DNA of 64,000 nt from Cliona cf. orientalis (GCA_963930775.1 OZ005699.1:6965501-7029500); one strand, 5' to 3'; shown: positions 34,693-58,363, counted from the stretch's first letter. The notes: a model not told the origin generated them from the letters alone. Made by a program: numbers and translations.

Positions 34693-37600
34693 ATGGATGA
34701 ATTTTTGACTACTATTAAGACTAAATACCGATACTCTACTAGTAATCATGACCAGAAACAATGCCCACATTGTTACCCAAGTGAGCTAGTCAAATTAGAA
34801 TTGGTTGTGAAGAAAAGAGAACACGAGCCAACTAAAAAAAAGGGAGAATATGAACCCACTAGTACATGTCCAGACACTCAGCTAGTACCTTACAGTAACA
34901 TATTTAAGAAAGAAAAGGAACAGGCAGTTAGAAGGGTCCTTATTGAAGGTGTCACTGGAATTGGTAAAACTGCTTTATGTTTGTCAATCTCAGAAGAATG
35001 GGCGAATGAAAAGGTTTTTCAAGAATTTAAAGTGCTTCTTTTATTACCTCTTCATGAAAAGAGAGTAGCAGCCGCCAGTTCACTTGCTGAATTGTTACAA
35101 ATTTTGCAAGGGGTTGAAATTTTATCAGCTTCCATAGCTGACGATATAAAAAAGACAAATGGAGAAGGTGTACTTATTGTCGCTGATGGATGGGATGAAC
35201 TTGATGCACCAGAATGTTCAGAGTCCTTTTTGTGTAATCTTTTATTTGGTCATATCCTTGAGCTTGCTTCAATTGCTGTGACTTCCAGACCATCATATTC
35301 TGATTGGCTATGCAAGAATGGATGCTTTGACAGATTGTTGAGCATACGTGGCTTTGATGATGGAAGTATCAGACAATATATCCAGCTTGATTTTACCAAT
35401 AGTCAACAAAAATCCGATCATATTTTAAAGACAGTGGACAGCAATCCACTGATAAAAAGAGTGTGCCGTATTCCCTTAAACTGTGCCAGTCTTTGTTACT
35501 TATGGCGCACTGAATCTCGAAAAGTAACCACAATGACAGAGCTCTGCACCAAGATGATTTGGAATGTTGTTCTTTATAGCATCAAGAAAGCAGATAAATA
35601 TGAATTTCAAAGCATTTCACACCTGTCCATTGTTGAAAGGCTACCAGAGGAGCTAAAAAGTTCATGGTGGGATCTGTGTCGGCTTGCTTTCCAAACAATA
35701 TTTATTCAAAAATCTCAGCGGATCAACTTATCACAGTCTAAGTCCAATAATAATATGTTAATAAAGTTTGGCTTAGTTGAGATTGTCAATGAAGTGAGCA
35801 TGAAGTGTGACTTTCTTCATCCAGCATTTCAAGGATACCTTGCTGCCCTTCATGTTGCAAACCAGTGTCACAGTCCAGATGCACACATGCAAGATCAATG
35901 GATTCGGTCAATGGGTAAACAAGTCACTGAGTTTTGGAGATTTTTGTTTGGAATTTGTGGGCAGAGTAGAAGTAATTTAGTACTACTTGAGCGTGCCATC
36001 CAATTATTATCGAAATTTAATCATCTAAGGTGTCTAATTTGTCACTGTGCATTTGAAGCCAAGAATCTTATGATCGATAAGAAAGCTATCGAAGCACTTA
36101 GTACCCCATCTGGCTCTAAACATTTTGGTGATCCAAAAACTACTCATGATTGTGAAGCTATCCTATATGTTATCAAACAAATGGGAAACGTACAATCTGA
36201 TGCCAAACTAGAGCTAAACTTTAAGTATTGTAATTTCAAAAAACAACAGCTTCATGACTTAATGAAAATACTCACAAAGAGGGATAACAAAATTGAAGTT
36301 AAAAGTTTAAACTTGAGTAATAAATTTAACCTACCAAACAAGGAAGTAGCTGACCTTTTCAACAAGGCAAACAAGGAGTTGACTGCCTTTCAGACGTTGG
36401 AAAAACTTTCTCTTCGTAATAATAAGATTGGTAAAAAGATTGGAGAAGCCTCTTATACCATGAAAGCACTACGGTTTTTGAAGTGTTTGACTCAGCTAGA
36501 CTTGTCTTTCAATCGTTTGACATGTCCTGGTTTGGAAGCATTGCAAGATACTGTTAAATGTGGTTCTTTGGCACAGTTAGAGATCTTGCTCTTGCAAGCA
36601 TCACTTAGTCGTGATGCAAATGAAAACATTGATTTTCTCAAGACTTTCACACAATCCCTTGTACGTCATTGCTGTAAGTTGCGGGAATTAGACATCTCTA
36701 GAAATGATTTAGGAAAACCAGGGTCTCCATTTGTTGGTGCTCTTGTCGGTGCTCTTGTCGGTACCCTTACTGGCTTGAATCTTCATGTGAATAAAGAATA
36801 CGAGTCAGAAGTTGACAAAAATTTTATAAGAACAATGGAAGACTTAGTAAGACGGGAGGAGGAAATCAGTCATACTGTAGTTCACGGTGTAATTGTTGGT
36901 CCTGGACGATCTGGAAAAAATTCTCTCATGGATCGTTTAATGGGCAAAGGTCCTCTCAATCCAGGCACAGTCTCTCCTAGTACTGGTGTTTTAGACAGTG
37001 TAATCAAAGTGGAGGTGAAGAAATTGTGTACAATGGATTCAGCTACAACTAGTTTGAAATGGACAAAGTTAGAGTATGATGAAGAAGCCCTTGAATTAAT
37101 GATGATCACTATAATAACTCATATTGCTTCACTTGCTGATAAAGAAAGAAAATTAGAGGCTATACCAGATTTGGTTACTCGGATAAATGAACCCGTTAAT
37201 ATTGCATCTGCAGTAATAGTTGTTGAAAATAAAGGTGAAAGCGAGAGTGAAACAGAAAGTGAAAGCAAAATTGACAGTGATCAAGAAGAAGTAACAGTTC
37301 CTGAGGTAGCTAAGGGAGCTCTAATTCATCCTCATAATGAAATTGAAGTGCCAGTATCATCATCAGAAACATCAAAAATTGCGTATTCAAAAGAGTTTAG
37401 TTTACGTGAAGGACCTATGGATATCTTCAAACGTGCTGTTAAATTGCGACATATGCATGCACTTCGTGAACACCTTGAGTCAAAATGGTCCCTCTACCTG
37501 ACAAATACAGGAGGTCAATTGGAATTTCAGGAACTTATGCCGCTTCTTGTCTGTGGACCTTCTGTATTTTTCGTTACAATTCCTCTGAACTGTGATCTCA

Positions 37601-40600
37601 ATGAGCCTTACCCTGTACGATATCAGTATCCCAATGGCAAAGAGAAAATATATTTGTCGTCCTTCACATTGATGGACGAGATACTTCAGACTCTTGCCAC
37701 CATAGCAGCTTTAGATTGCACTGGATCTCAATTAGAAGAGGTTGATCATAAGCCTATTAAGCCTAAAGTATTTTTTATTGGTACTCATAAAGATCAACTG
37801 CCAGAGTCCTCAGCTGACGATAAGATCCAGGAGATCGATAAGCAACTTCAAGATATTGTCAAGCAAACATCACTTAAGCAAGATTCAATTCAATATGCTG
37901 AGGGTAGTGATCAGCTTATGTTTACGGTTAATAATCTTAACGAAGATGATTTTGATTTTCAAAAGATCCGTTCAGCCTTACAGAGAATGGTTGAAAGGCG
38001 AAAAGAATTCACAATACCATGCCCTTGCTCTTGGCTAGTTTTCAGCCTTGTTCTTCGAGCAAAGCACAAATCAAGTCAAGTCTTGAGTTATTATGAATGC
38101 CTTACTGTAGCACAAAGCTGTGGAATATCAAGCAAAGAAGGCTTTAATAAAGCACTACTTTTTATTCACCATAGACTTGGCTTAATAAGATATTTCCCTG
38201 TCAAAGGACTTAATGATCGTGTGATTATTGATCCTCATCTTATGTTTGATACAATCACAAAACTGATAGTAGAAACGTTTATTAGTGATCATGCCAATGA
38301 AAGAGAAATCAAAGATCTTCAAAAGAGGGGCATTTTCTCAATAGAAACCATGAGAACAATTATTTTGAAATATTCTGACTCACAGCTTCCATTTGAGTGG
38401 ATTCTAACACTTCTCAATCATCTTGGAATAGCTATTTTTTTCGAAGATCATGATCAAAAGAATTGCTTTTTTCCATGTGCACTTTGCCATGCTCCTGAGC
38501 AGCAAAGATCAAGTGTTTCAAATTGCTCAATCAAGCTACCACCACCTATATCAATTGCATTTAAAGGAGAATTTTGTCCAAGAGGCATTCCTGGAGCACT
38601 TATAAAATCTCTCATGGATATTGAAATGAAATCACCAAATTCTTGGAAACTTCATCAAAGGAGGGTATTCAGAAATCAGGTTTCCTTTAGTGTCGGGCCA
38701 GGTGATATTATCCTCAAGATTCTACCCACTCATATTGAAGTTTGCTTTGATCCTGAATCAGGAACAACTGACCAGAATGAAGTAAATGTTACCTGTGAAG
38801 AAGCTTACAAACAGATCAAGAGGGTTATGAGTGACATAATTGTGAAATTTCGTGAATGTAATTATTATTTCGCCTTCAACTGCACACGATCTGAATGCAA
38901 AGAACGTCCACATCCAGCCAAGATTGACTGGGATATAAATAAACTTGAGTGCAGAATAACTGACAGAAAGAGTCACTTACCTGATGGTTACAATTTATGG
39001 ATACAAAATGGTGCATATCAACAAGGTAATTGATAGTTGTATTGTGACCATCTAATATTATGACAAGCACAATAAATTATGATAGAGTGGGGGACTTTGC
39101 TGTAAAAGATATAGCTACCAATGACCTCAGCGTAAAGATTTGAGATTGATTATACAAATCTGACACGCCGTAAAGTGCTTTATTTTGTGTTATATAGTAC
39201 CTAAGACTTTCCATGTTTCCAAATTATGTTGAGAAACAAGCATGGTACAAAGCTAGGCATAAGGTGTTTCTATGTATGCATGTTTCTGTCTACTGTGCAC
39301 ACACATGTAGCTATTGTGCCATCTGAAATGGACAATACGGTCAAGTTTACCATTATCAACTCTTTATCTTTTGAAAATTATTGTCCATGATATTCAAAAG
39401 GCAGATCATGGGTTGAGCATATAAATTCAAATTTGTGCCTTTGTGAATGAGCAGCTCTATCTATATAATATTATACTTACCCTGCTTGTTCAGTGTTCGG
39501 TACACTGGTACACTGAAATCTGAAATCTAAGACTTACTTTCCTGAGCCTAGCTGCCTATTGGGCTACTAGATATATTATAGCTAGCTATCTAAAAGCAAG
39601 ACATACATTTTCCTCCATGTGTGCTATTGCATAGAAACATTGCCTGAACTTCGAATTTGGACCAAAAGGTAGGGCATTGCCAGAACTAAAAGTGCCATAG
39701 TTCATATGCCCACTGCCTATAAAGCCCTATGTCAATAATCCGTATTTCTGATATTAATTGCTCTCCATTGGTAATTCGCACTCTACACTATAATTATAAA
39801 ATATTCATGTTGTAATATTTTTTGCATATCCAGTTCTCAGGGATCGACACCTTGGACAAATAGCTGATGAAATGTGTGAATGGGAGGGGCGTATTGCTGA
39901 GCAACTGGATCTTACACTAGCTCATGTTGCAGCTATCAAAAAACAATATCCTGAAAAATTAGAACTACAATCGTAAGCTAAGAATCCATATGGTGCTTGC
40001 ATATTGCATGCTTTTGTAGCTACATCATGCATGCATGTACGCAGAACATTATGCGCTCCTATAATATTATAATGAAGTTGTAATGTTATTAATTTTAGGA
40101 GAGAAGCATTGCAGAAATGGAAACAAAAGCTTGGCACTAAGGCCACGTATAACAGTCTAATCAAAGTGTTTAAACAAGCTGGCTATGAAACTTATGCAGA
40201 ATTTGTTGAGAGTCTGGTGAAGAATATGCAAACGGATACTGAAGATTCCAATAGGAATGCAATTAATCAGTCTCCTCCCCCTCCTTTACAACCACCATTA
40301 CCAGTCTTTCCATCTGAGTTTGAACAATTTTCAGAATCACCATATGCTACTGCTGCTGGGGTTAAGATTCTACAAGAGGATTACCAATTAGGTACTAAAG
40401 AAGCAGTCAGGAGCATAATAATAATACCATGCATACATTATCTCGATGACACTAGCATTAAAATTAATATTACTGTTAAGATCGTACCTACTGTTATGTG
40501 TATACAACAGTTAAATCATTGTTTCATAATATCATTATACATCAGAGCGTGATCCAGGAAGTAGTACAGTACTGAAAGCTAAAGAAGTACATTGTGATAA

Positions 40601-42110
40601 TGACAGTTCCTCACAGTCACAGTCCAGCGAAAATGATGAAGACAGCTCTATGGAAGTGGAGCATCAAGGAGTCATGGTTAGTGATTTGATGTCACAGTAT
40701 TTCATCGTGGGGGCAAACTTGCTTATGAAATGATACTCGACGTGCCTGTGCCTCAATGATCTGGGCCAGCCCATCATTTTGTTCTTTGTCAAGTACCGTA
40801 TGGCGGGTAATTTTTGTGGGGTGCTAATTTTCGTTATTTTCATAGTTGACTTGGCAGTCACGAAATTTTCCTACCCACGAAAATTAATGCCTACGGTGAT
40901 ATGGTACTATGCGAGTCCATGATGATGGGCGTGGCCACAAACATCGTGGCAGCACGGCCAACACTTTCCAGTGTTAGCAAGCAACAGTAGCCACTGTCAT
41001 CCAGCTGATAGCATCTTCGACACTAATATTCTTCTATCTCATGCCTTTTGTCCAAGTCTCTGTAGGTACATGTATATGGCTTAGTAACAAAGAAGATCAC
41101 GAGTGCATGTATCGATTACATCATCACTTATGCAGCAGTGCCACGCCCCTAGACTGGTTGCTGTCACGAAATTCATATCCACGAAAATTAATTTTGAGGG
41201 CCTTTTCGGACTTTTACAAAAATTAGACCGCACGAAAATTATACCCGCCATACGGTATCTAGTGATTGACGTGTAAGATTGAGTTTGCAAGCAAGCAACA
41301 AGCTGGAACCTACTGATAAGGCTACTTTTCATAGCATTGTGACATATAGGCCTATGGGCTCATTTCTGGCTTCCTTCCTGAGCTCCTCTTAACTGCGCTC
41401 TTACTGTTTCTGACTCTTGTCTGGTTTGAGCTCCATTCTGGTGGCTTTTCCTAGCTTGCTGTCTTTCCGTATGTTCTCTTCTCACTCAGTTTCATTGGAC
41501 TATGGTTGTTTGAGCATACACACAAAAGAAAACATGTGTTATTTCCGTGTACATATGCATGCTTAATCGACCAAAGCACTTCCGCTGAATGAACGGCTGT
41601 GGGGCTCGCTTATACGCTTGCCCCAATTACCAAGGTATTATTATTTACTGGCTGTTGTATACTATAATATGAATAAGAGGGTCCATACTTACAATAAGTC
41701 AATTACATTGCATGTTATAGGAGTCATGTGACTATGAATTATCTGAACAACCAGAAGCTGAAAGTGTTGTTGCTACGAAAGACTCTGCTGAGTTACATAA
41801 TGAACTCGTTAGATCAACAATGGAATCTGCTCAAGAATTCTCCGACCATGCACATCAAAGTGTATTGAAACAAAGCAATGAAACTGATACTGAGGCTCAA
41901 TCTGAAAGCGAGCTGGAAAAAGAGGCTCTGTCCGATAACGAACAGTCTGGCTCAATGGAGAGAGCGGTCACTTCGTTAAAACAAAGTGAACTTGAAGGTG
42001 GGGCTCCGTCTGACAACAAACCATCAAGCTCAATGGAGAGAGAGGATTCTTCATTGAAACAAATCACACTAGGAGGTGAGGCTCTGATAATAAACTATCT
42101 GACTCAATAG
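34693..42110 (+). CDS. NACHT - LRR - Roc-COR - Death protein, about 1760 residues
   Basis: Exons: 34693-39025, 39834-39972, 40099-40391, 40546-40676, 41721-42110; all GT-AG, all phases agree. The first exon may start at the acceptor at 34665; I use the first ATG. Domains: NACHT NTPase with Walker A GVTGIGKT (residues 86-93) and Walker B VADGWDELD (about 162-170); leucine-rich repeats about 537-695 (LEKLSLRNNKIG, LTQLDLSFNRLT, LRELDISRNDLG); a Roc-like GTPase with GPGRSGKN at about 736, NTGGQ at about 938 and THKD near 1030; COR-like region about 1110-1290 (IIDPHLMFDTITKL); Death domain about 1445-1540, split by an intron (HLGQIADEMCEWEGRIAEQL, then YNSLIKVFKQAGYETYAEFV); an acidic tail with 26-residue-like repeats. 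The Roc P-loop has Asn where Ser/Thr is usual, and G3 has Asn for Asp. A cytosolic immune sensor is inferred; no ligand is known. Confidence 0.85.
40794..41257. mobile_element. TIR element in intron 4 of the NACHT gene
   Basis: The ends TACCGTATGGCGGGTAATTT and, inverted, AAAATTATACCCGCCATACGGTA are matched over about 20 bases. TA at both termini suggests a TA target site, as for Tc1/mariner-type elements. Non-autonomous. Confidence 0.65.
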
Positions 42111-42180
42111 AGAGAGAGGATAATTCATTGAAACATAGCAAACTTGGAGATGAGACCCAATCTGACAAACTGATGATGTA
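41820..42180 (+). repeat. Tandem coding repeat in the NACHT gene tail
   Basis: About four degenerate units of roughly 78 bases, each with a TTGAAACAAA..GAACTT..GACAACAAACC..TCAATGGAGAGAGAG pattern. The protein reads LKQSELEGGAPSDNKPSSSM. In the third unit four bases present in the earlier units are missing (after GAGGCTCTG, near 42081). The frame then ends at TAG 42110 although unit-like sequence goes on to about 42180. Confidence 0.65.
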
Positions 42181-43081
42181 GTAGCTAGCTAAGCGTTTAT
42201 GCAACTGGAAAGTGACTAAAGATTATTTTGTTTGACCATAGATAAAACTTGCACCGAGCATGGCAACCATGATTTGTATTAACAGTTACTGGTCACTGGA
42301 ATGGAGAGTACACCTCCAGTCCATGGATGTATAGGAGTTCCCTGTGGCCGGAGCTATACAATTTATCTATTGCCTAACTTAACCTAATCCCCAGGCCCCT
42401 CCCTATGTGTAGGAAGGGGCCTGGGCAGAGCAGATGGGACACGATTGCACATGATTATTAAGGAATTTAATTAACCCCGCATGTGTTTGTCAATTAACAG
42501 AGTATGATGAACTAAACCTTATGCTCGCTCCGAACGGTAGGGATTTAGTTAATAATTGTGTAGTATACAGATTTTAGAAAGGTTTATCTAGGTGCGTTAC
42601 GATTCCAATAGGCTGGATCGGGGTCAGTCCTGCATTTTTAGACAAAGACTTTCAATGTTACTAGCAGTGCCAAACTGTAGGGTACGGTGGCGCTCAGGCA
42701 TTGGAAATCATCTTTTAATATCGATATTGAGCGATGGCCAAGCCAGTATTATGATTGGTGAGCTACAGTGACTTGCCGTTTTATATTAGCAATTTTAGGC
42801 TCGCACGTGATTATGTCCTACCTCCTAGATCATCTGGGCGGATGAGGCTACTCCAGTAACTATGAACTATTGTATGAGGGGACCTTCAAATTTCAACATA
42901 ATGGTCTCCTACCGCCACACACATGCGCATAACTATGGTGGCTGAGGAAGACACTACCCATGGTACACATCAACTAAATGTCATTTCCAAGCTACGTACT
43001 ATACTCTAGATCTTGTCCACAAAAGTTAAGCCATAGTGAAGCAATAATAATTATAATTATTGCAAGCTAGGATATAGTGTT
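42181..43081. other. Intergenic region upstream of RLR3
   Basis: It contains a short hairpin at about 42392-42425 (CCAGGCCCCT facing AGGGGCCTGG) and, from 42880, blocks shared with the RLR2 upstream region (CCGCCAC..CATGCGC, TTTCCAAGC). No gene was found. Confidence 0.45.
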
Positions 43082-46000
43082 ATGGAAGGTAAGGCTGCGT
43101 TTCAAATCTCGTAGCACATGTACACTCATACAGCTTTAATTGCCCCTCCTTGGTAGATTGTTAATTAAATTTTTATGAATCTTCAATCTTCACCTTTAGG
43201 ACTGAATAGCAAACCGAAGCTGAGCGAACTTCAAAAGTACGTCCGACCCTATGTCGCTGAAAGGTGGGAGGACATTGGCTACGCGCTGTGTCTGGCTGAT
43301 AGCGACGATGGTGAGCAAATGGATAAGATCAAGGAGGAGAAAAAGGGCGACCCCAACTCGTGCTTCAACGAGACCATGAAGGTGTGGCTGCGATCTGGCT
43401 TATCGTGTACTTGGACCACCTTGATCGCAGCTATCAAGACGGTTGGTGGGCTGGAAGCTACTGGAGCTCAAATTGAAGCTCAGATTCTGGCTGCAAGTAA
43501 GCACATTAATTTTGTTGTGCAAAATTAATGCAAGCATAATAATTTGATGTTTTAGTCGTAGTAACTGAGAACTTTATTGAGTAATATTGCTGGTGTAGCT
43601 ACCTGCCACTAAACTTAATGTCCATGCTACAATGTCATGTTGAGTGAGCATACTTATATTATTCACTTGCCCCTGAACGGAAATTCCCTGGGACATCTCT
43701 TCTAGCCTGTGGTACGGGGAGTTGCCCAGTGTATTTCTTGGCCACATCAAAGGAGTATTAAATTTAGTAGACCAAGAGTAATTCTAGGAGATATGTGGTA
43801 ATAATTGAGAATTAGCCACTGTCTGCAAAAAGAAAGTGGGAGTTTTAGTGGCTGATTACTATCTTTTGACAAAGATGAGATCAACACAACCATTGTGTTG
43901 ATAATAAAAATGAATGTGCTGTTTTGAGTGTGCATGATGTGCCACAATTAAACATGAGCTGAATCAACAGATTCTGATTATTTCCCGGGATGTCACTAGT
44001 GTACTGTTTCTGTAATTTTAGGTAGAACAGCTATTTAAAGGAGGAATGTTTTTCCTTTTATTAGAAACAATTCCTCCTCCACTGCACCAAGCAAACAATC
44101 AACTGGCCAACTGCTCTCACCAGCAACTATGTACCCATTTGAATGATGAAAATATGGATACCAATAGTGTTGAATCTGCCAAATGCCCCGATGCCACCAC
44201 AGGTGATAATTCAGAACTTGTGCTAGCTATTGGTCCAACAGTAGAGCCAGAAGAATGTGAGATCACCACTGATTACTCCATAAAGCTGGGAGCTGGAAAA
44301 CAAGTTCGTAAGTATCAACACGAGCTCGCGGAGCCTGGAATCAAAGGAGAGAACTGCATCGTTGTGGCTCCTACAGGAAGTGGTAAGACCCTTGTGGCTG
44401 CTCTCGTCATCTCAGACCATCTACAAAAGAATCAATGCAACGTCAACAAGCCTACTGTTCTATTTATCGTAAATACTCGTCCACTTGCTGAACAACAGAA
44501 AAAAGAGATCAAGCAATTTATTCCTAATGCTAGAGTTGAGTGCAGTATGGGTGATGGTGGACCTTCTGTTGATGAACTACTGACCGACACTGATGTCATA
44601 GTTTGCACCGCAGGAAAGCTTCTAGATTCTGTCAAGAGAAGGAAGGTGACATTTGACCAGATTAGCCTGATAGTGATGGACGAGTGTCATCACACAAAGA
44701 AGGAATCCTCCCAGGCTAACATCATGAGGAGGTATCTTGAGCATAAAGCAGAAGGTGCATCAAACGTGCCACAAGTCATTGGTCTTACAGCGTCACCTGG
44801 AGCAGGGGAACATCCTGGTCTTGATAAAGAGAAAACGATTGATCATCTGGTCAACATCTGTGCTCACATGGACGCCACTCGAGGCATTGTAACCGTGAAG
44901 AAACATCAGGAAGAGCTTGATCGCTGCACCAACAAGCCGTCGTTTATGCTGGAAGTGCTTCGACCACGTAATCCTCAAGAAGAGCCTTTCATCCAGATTA
45001 TCATTCATGAAATGGAAAAATTGGAAAAACATGTATCGCTCTTGAAATATGCACATCTGAAGTGGTCGCTGGAATATGAGTCAATAGTGCAACATGTAAA
45101 ATCTACACTTGAGCTGAGTACCAATCCTAAGTTTAGGGATGATATTAGCACACTCCGTCTACTTTGCTGCTATTCTCAAGTTCTTAGCATCTACATGGAT
45201 CTTCGCAGTGACGATGCAATCTGTATCTTGCAAGGCTATGATGGCTTGCCTTCTGATGATAGTCAAGCAACTATACATGAGCAAAATCTAAAGAAAGCAC
45301 TTCAGCAAATGGTAGTTAGCTTAGGACGCCTCCCTCAGACGGAAAACCCTCTCCTAAATGCTGCAGAGGAAAAGCTGGCCAGCGTGTTTGAACACAAACG
45401 AGATTCGAAAGGAATTTTCTTTGTGCGAACCAAAGTACATGCCCAATCCATCTGCAAATGGATAGAGAGCCTACCCATTGCTTCAAAATACAGCATCCAT
45501 CCACGTGTACTTACAGGCCATACCCGAGACACGGGGACAGGAATGACTCAAGTAGCGCAACAAGAAGTGATGGATAGCTTTCACAGTGGAGAATGCAACC
45601 TACTTGTAGCTACTTCAGTAGCTGAAGAAGGTCTTGACGTACCTGCCTGCAACCTCGTTATTCGATTTGAGCACGTCTCCAATGAAATAGCCCGGGTTCA
45701 GACACATGGACGAGCTAGAGCTGATGAAAGTGAGGGATTCACAATTCTCTCGTGTGACACGAAAAGAAAGCTCCAGGAAATGAAGAATGAAATGCGCCTC
45801 CGACTAATGGAAAGCTGTATGCAGTTATTCCCAACTGGTAAGCATCTAGTACACATGATCAAAGAACGACAAAACGAGATTATCAGCCGTCATAAGCGTA
45901 AGATTGCTCTTCGTGAGCAATTGAAGTCAAAACAAGACCGCAGTGATGTCCGGCTAATGTGTAAGAAGTGCAAGGTTCTAGCATGCTCTGGATCTGATAT

Positions 46001-46337
46001 TTTCATAGTTGAACTTGCTGTCAATCACCACATAGTCACAAGTGAGGAATTTCGCGCGAAAAAGATCGTCATTCGACCTCACGAGCAACCACGACCAGTC
46101 TCTGCCAAAGTCGCAAAAACCCACAAAATCTATTGCGCCAAGTGTGATGCTGACTGGGGAGTAATGATAACCTGGCCTACAAAAGGGTATCAGTTTCCCG
46201 TCCTAAAGTGCAAGAGCTTCATTTTTGAAGCTAAGGGAATTCCTCAGCCGGTTAGCAATTGGTCAGATGCCCCGTTTGAAATATCTGTTTGGATGGACCC
46301 ACAAGATCAGGATAAAGAATCCAGCGGTGATGCATGA
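43082..46337 (+). CDS. RLR3: RIG-I-like receptor with N-terminal Death domain
   Basis: Exons: 43082-43088 (ATGGAAG), 43200-43496 and 44065-46337, phases agreeing, 858 residues. The Death exon is almost identical to that of RLR2 (same length, 297 bases). The linker between Death domain and helicase is the most divergent part. Helicase motifs: APTGSGKT, DECHH, TASPG, FFVRTK, SVAEEGLDVPACN, HGRARA. The C-terminal domain has CKKC and CAKC. Like its sister, it is expected to bind viral RNA and signal through Death-Death contacts. RLR2 and RLR3 together with shared introns and flanks show a segmental duplication of about 4 kb, now separated by the LINE-bearing pseudogene, 5 kb of repeats and the NACHT gene. 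Confidence 0.9.
43678..43692. promoter_or_regulatory. kappaB-like site in RLR3 intron 2
   Basis: CGGAAATTCCCTGGG is the counterpart of the RLR2 palindrome with the first G changed to C. On the opposite strand GGGAATTTCC still fits GGGRNNYYCC, so a site may persist. Confidence 0.4.
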
Positions 46338-47048
46338 CCAATGAACATAAACAATAATTTTGAGTATTTGATTGTGCATCACGTACAACTATAATAGTTA
46401 TAGTATAGGAAGTAGTGAGTTTGTATGTTGAATTTTGGTAGAATAACACTCTGAAATAGGTATTAATTTTGGTTCAAAAATTGTATGAGCAATGTATATA
46501 ATGTGAGGTGTGCATATAATAATAATATTATAAAAATTATTATTTTTTTGTGTGTCTACTGTATTATAATGAATTTAATCCCCAGAGTCCCAATCCACAA
46601 TTGAAAATGAAGCATTCTGAATTTGTCTGCCATATAAATTATCGAGGTTGAGAGTCGATCGATCTGTTGAGTTTAAATTTATCGCTCTGAAATATCAAGG
46701 TACACAATTATTATACTGAGTAAAGTATAGAGAATTTATGCTGTGGTGCTATGCACTGAATGTGATAGTATCACATAAAATTATTATAGTGGTATTATTA
46801 TACATAAAATATTATCCGAGGCCATAAAAATAACTATACAAGATAAAAAAAAAAAAAAAACATACCAAGTACATATATAATGGTAATCGTATACTGTATG
46901 CAATGAAGTTGTACTCGGGATACCGATAGTGATGAGCAACAACAAAAAAAATGGTCCATGTTAAATTCTTTGAATCAATGCACCCACCTACATGTATATA
47001 CAACAGCCAGCAAAACATGTTTTATTTGAGCTGAAAGATAAAGTCAAC
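46338..47048. other. RLR3 3' flank
   Basis: Contains the block shared with the RLR2 3' flank (46807-46970), interrupted by an A16 run at about 46844-46860. No gene. It ends at the stop codon of the minus-strand tektin-like gene, so the two genes converge. Confidence 0.5.

Positions 47049-58363
<11,315 letters not shown>

Noticed and set aside
40392-40552. Read-through end of the third-from-last NACHT gene exon
   Set aside because: A GT donor at 40392 and in-phase exons at 40546 and 41721 continue the acidic tail, so the stop at 40552 is intronic.
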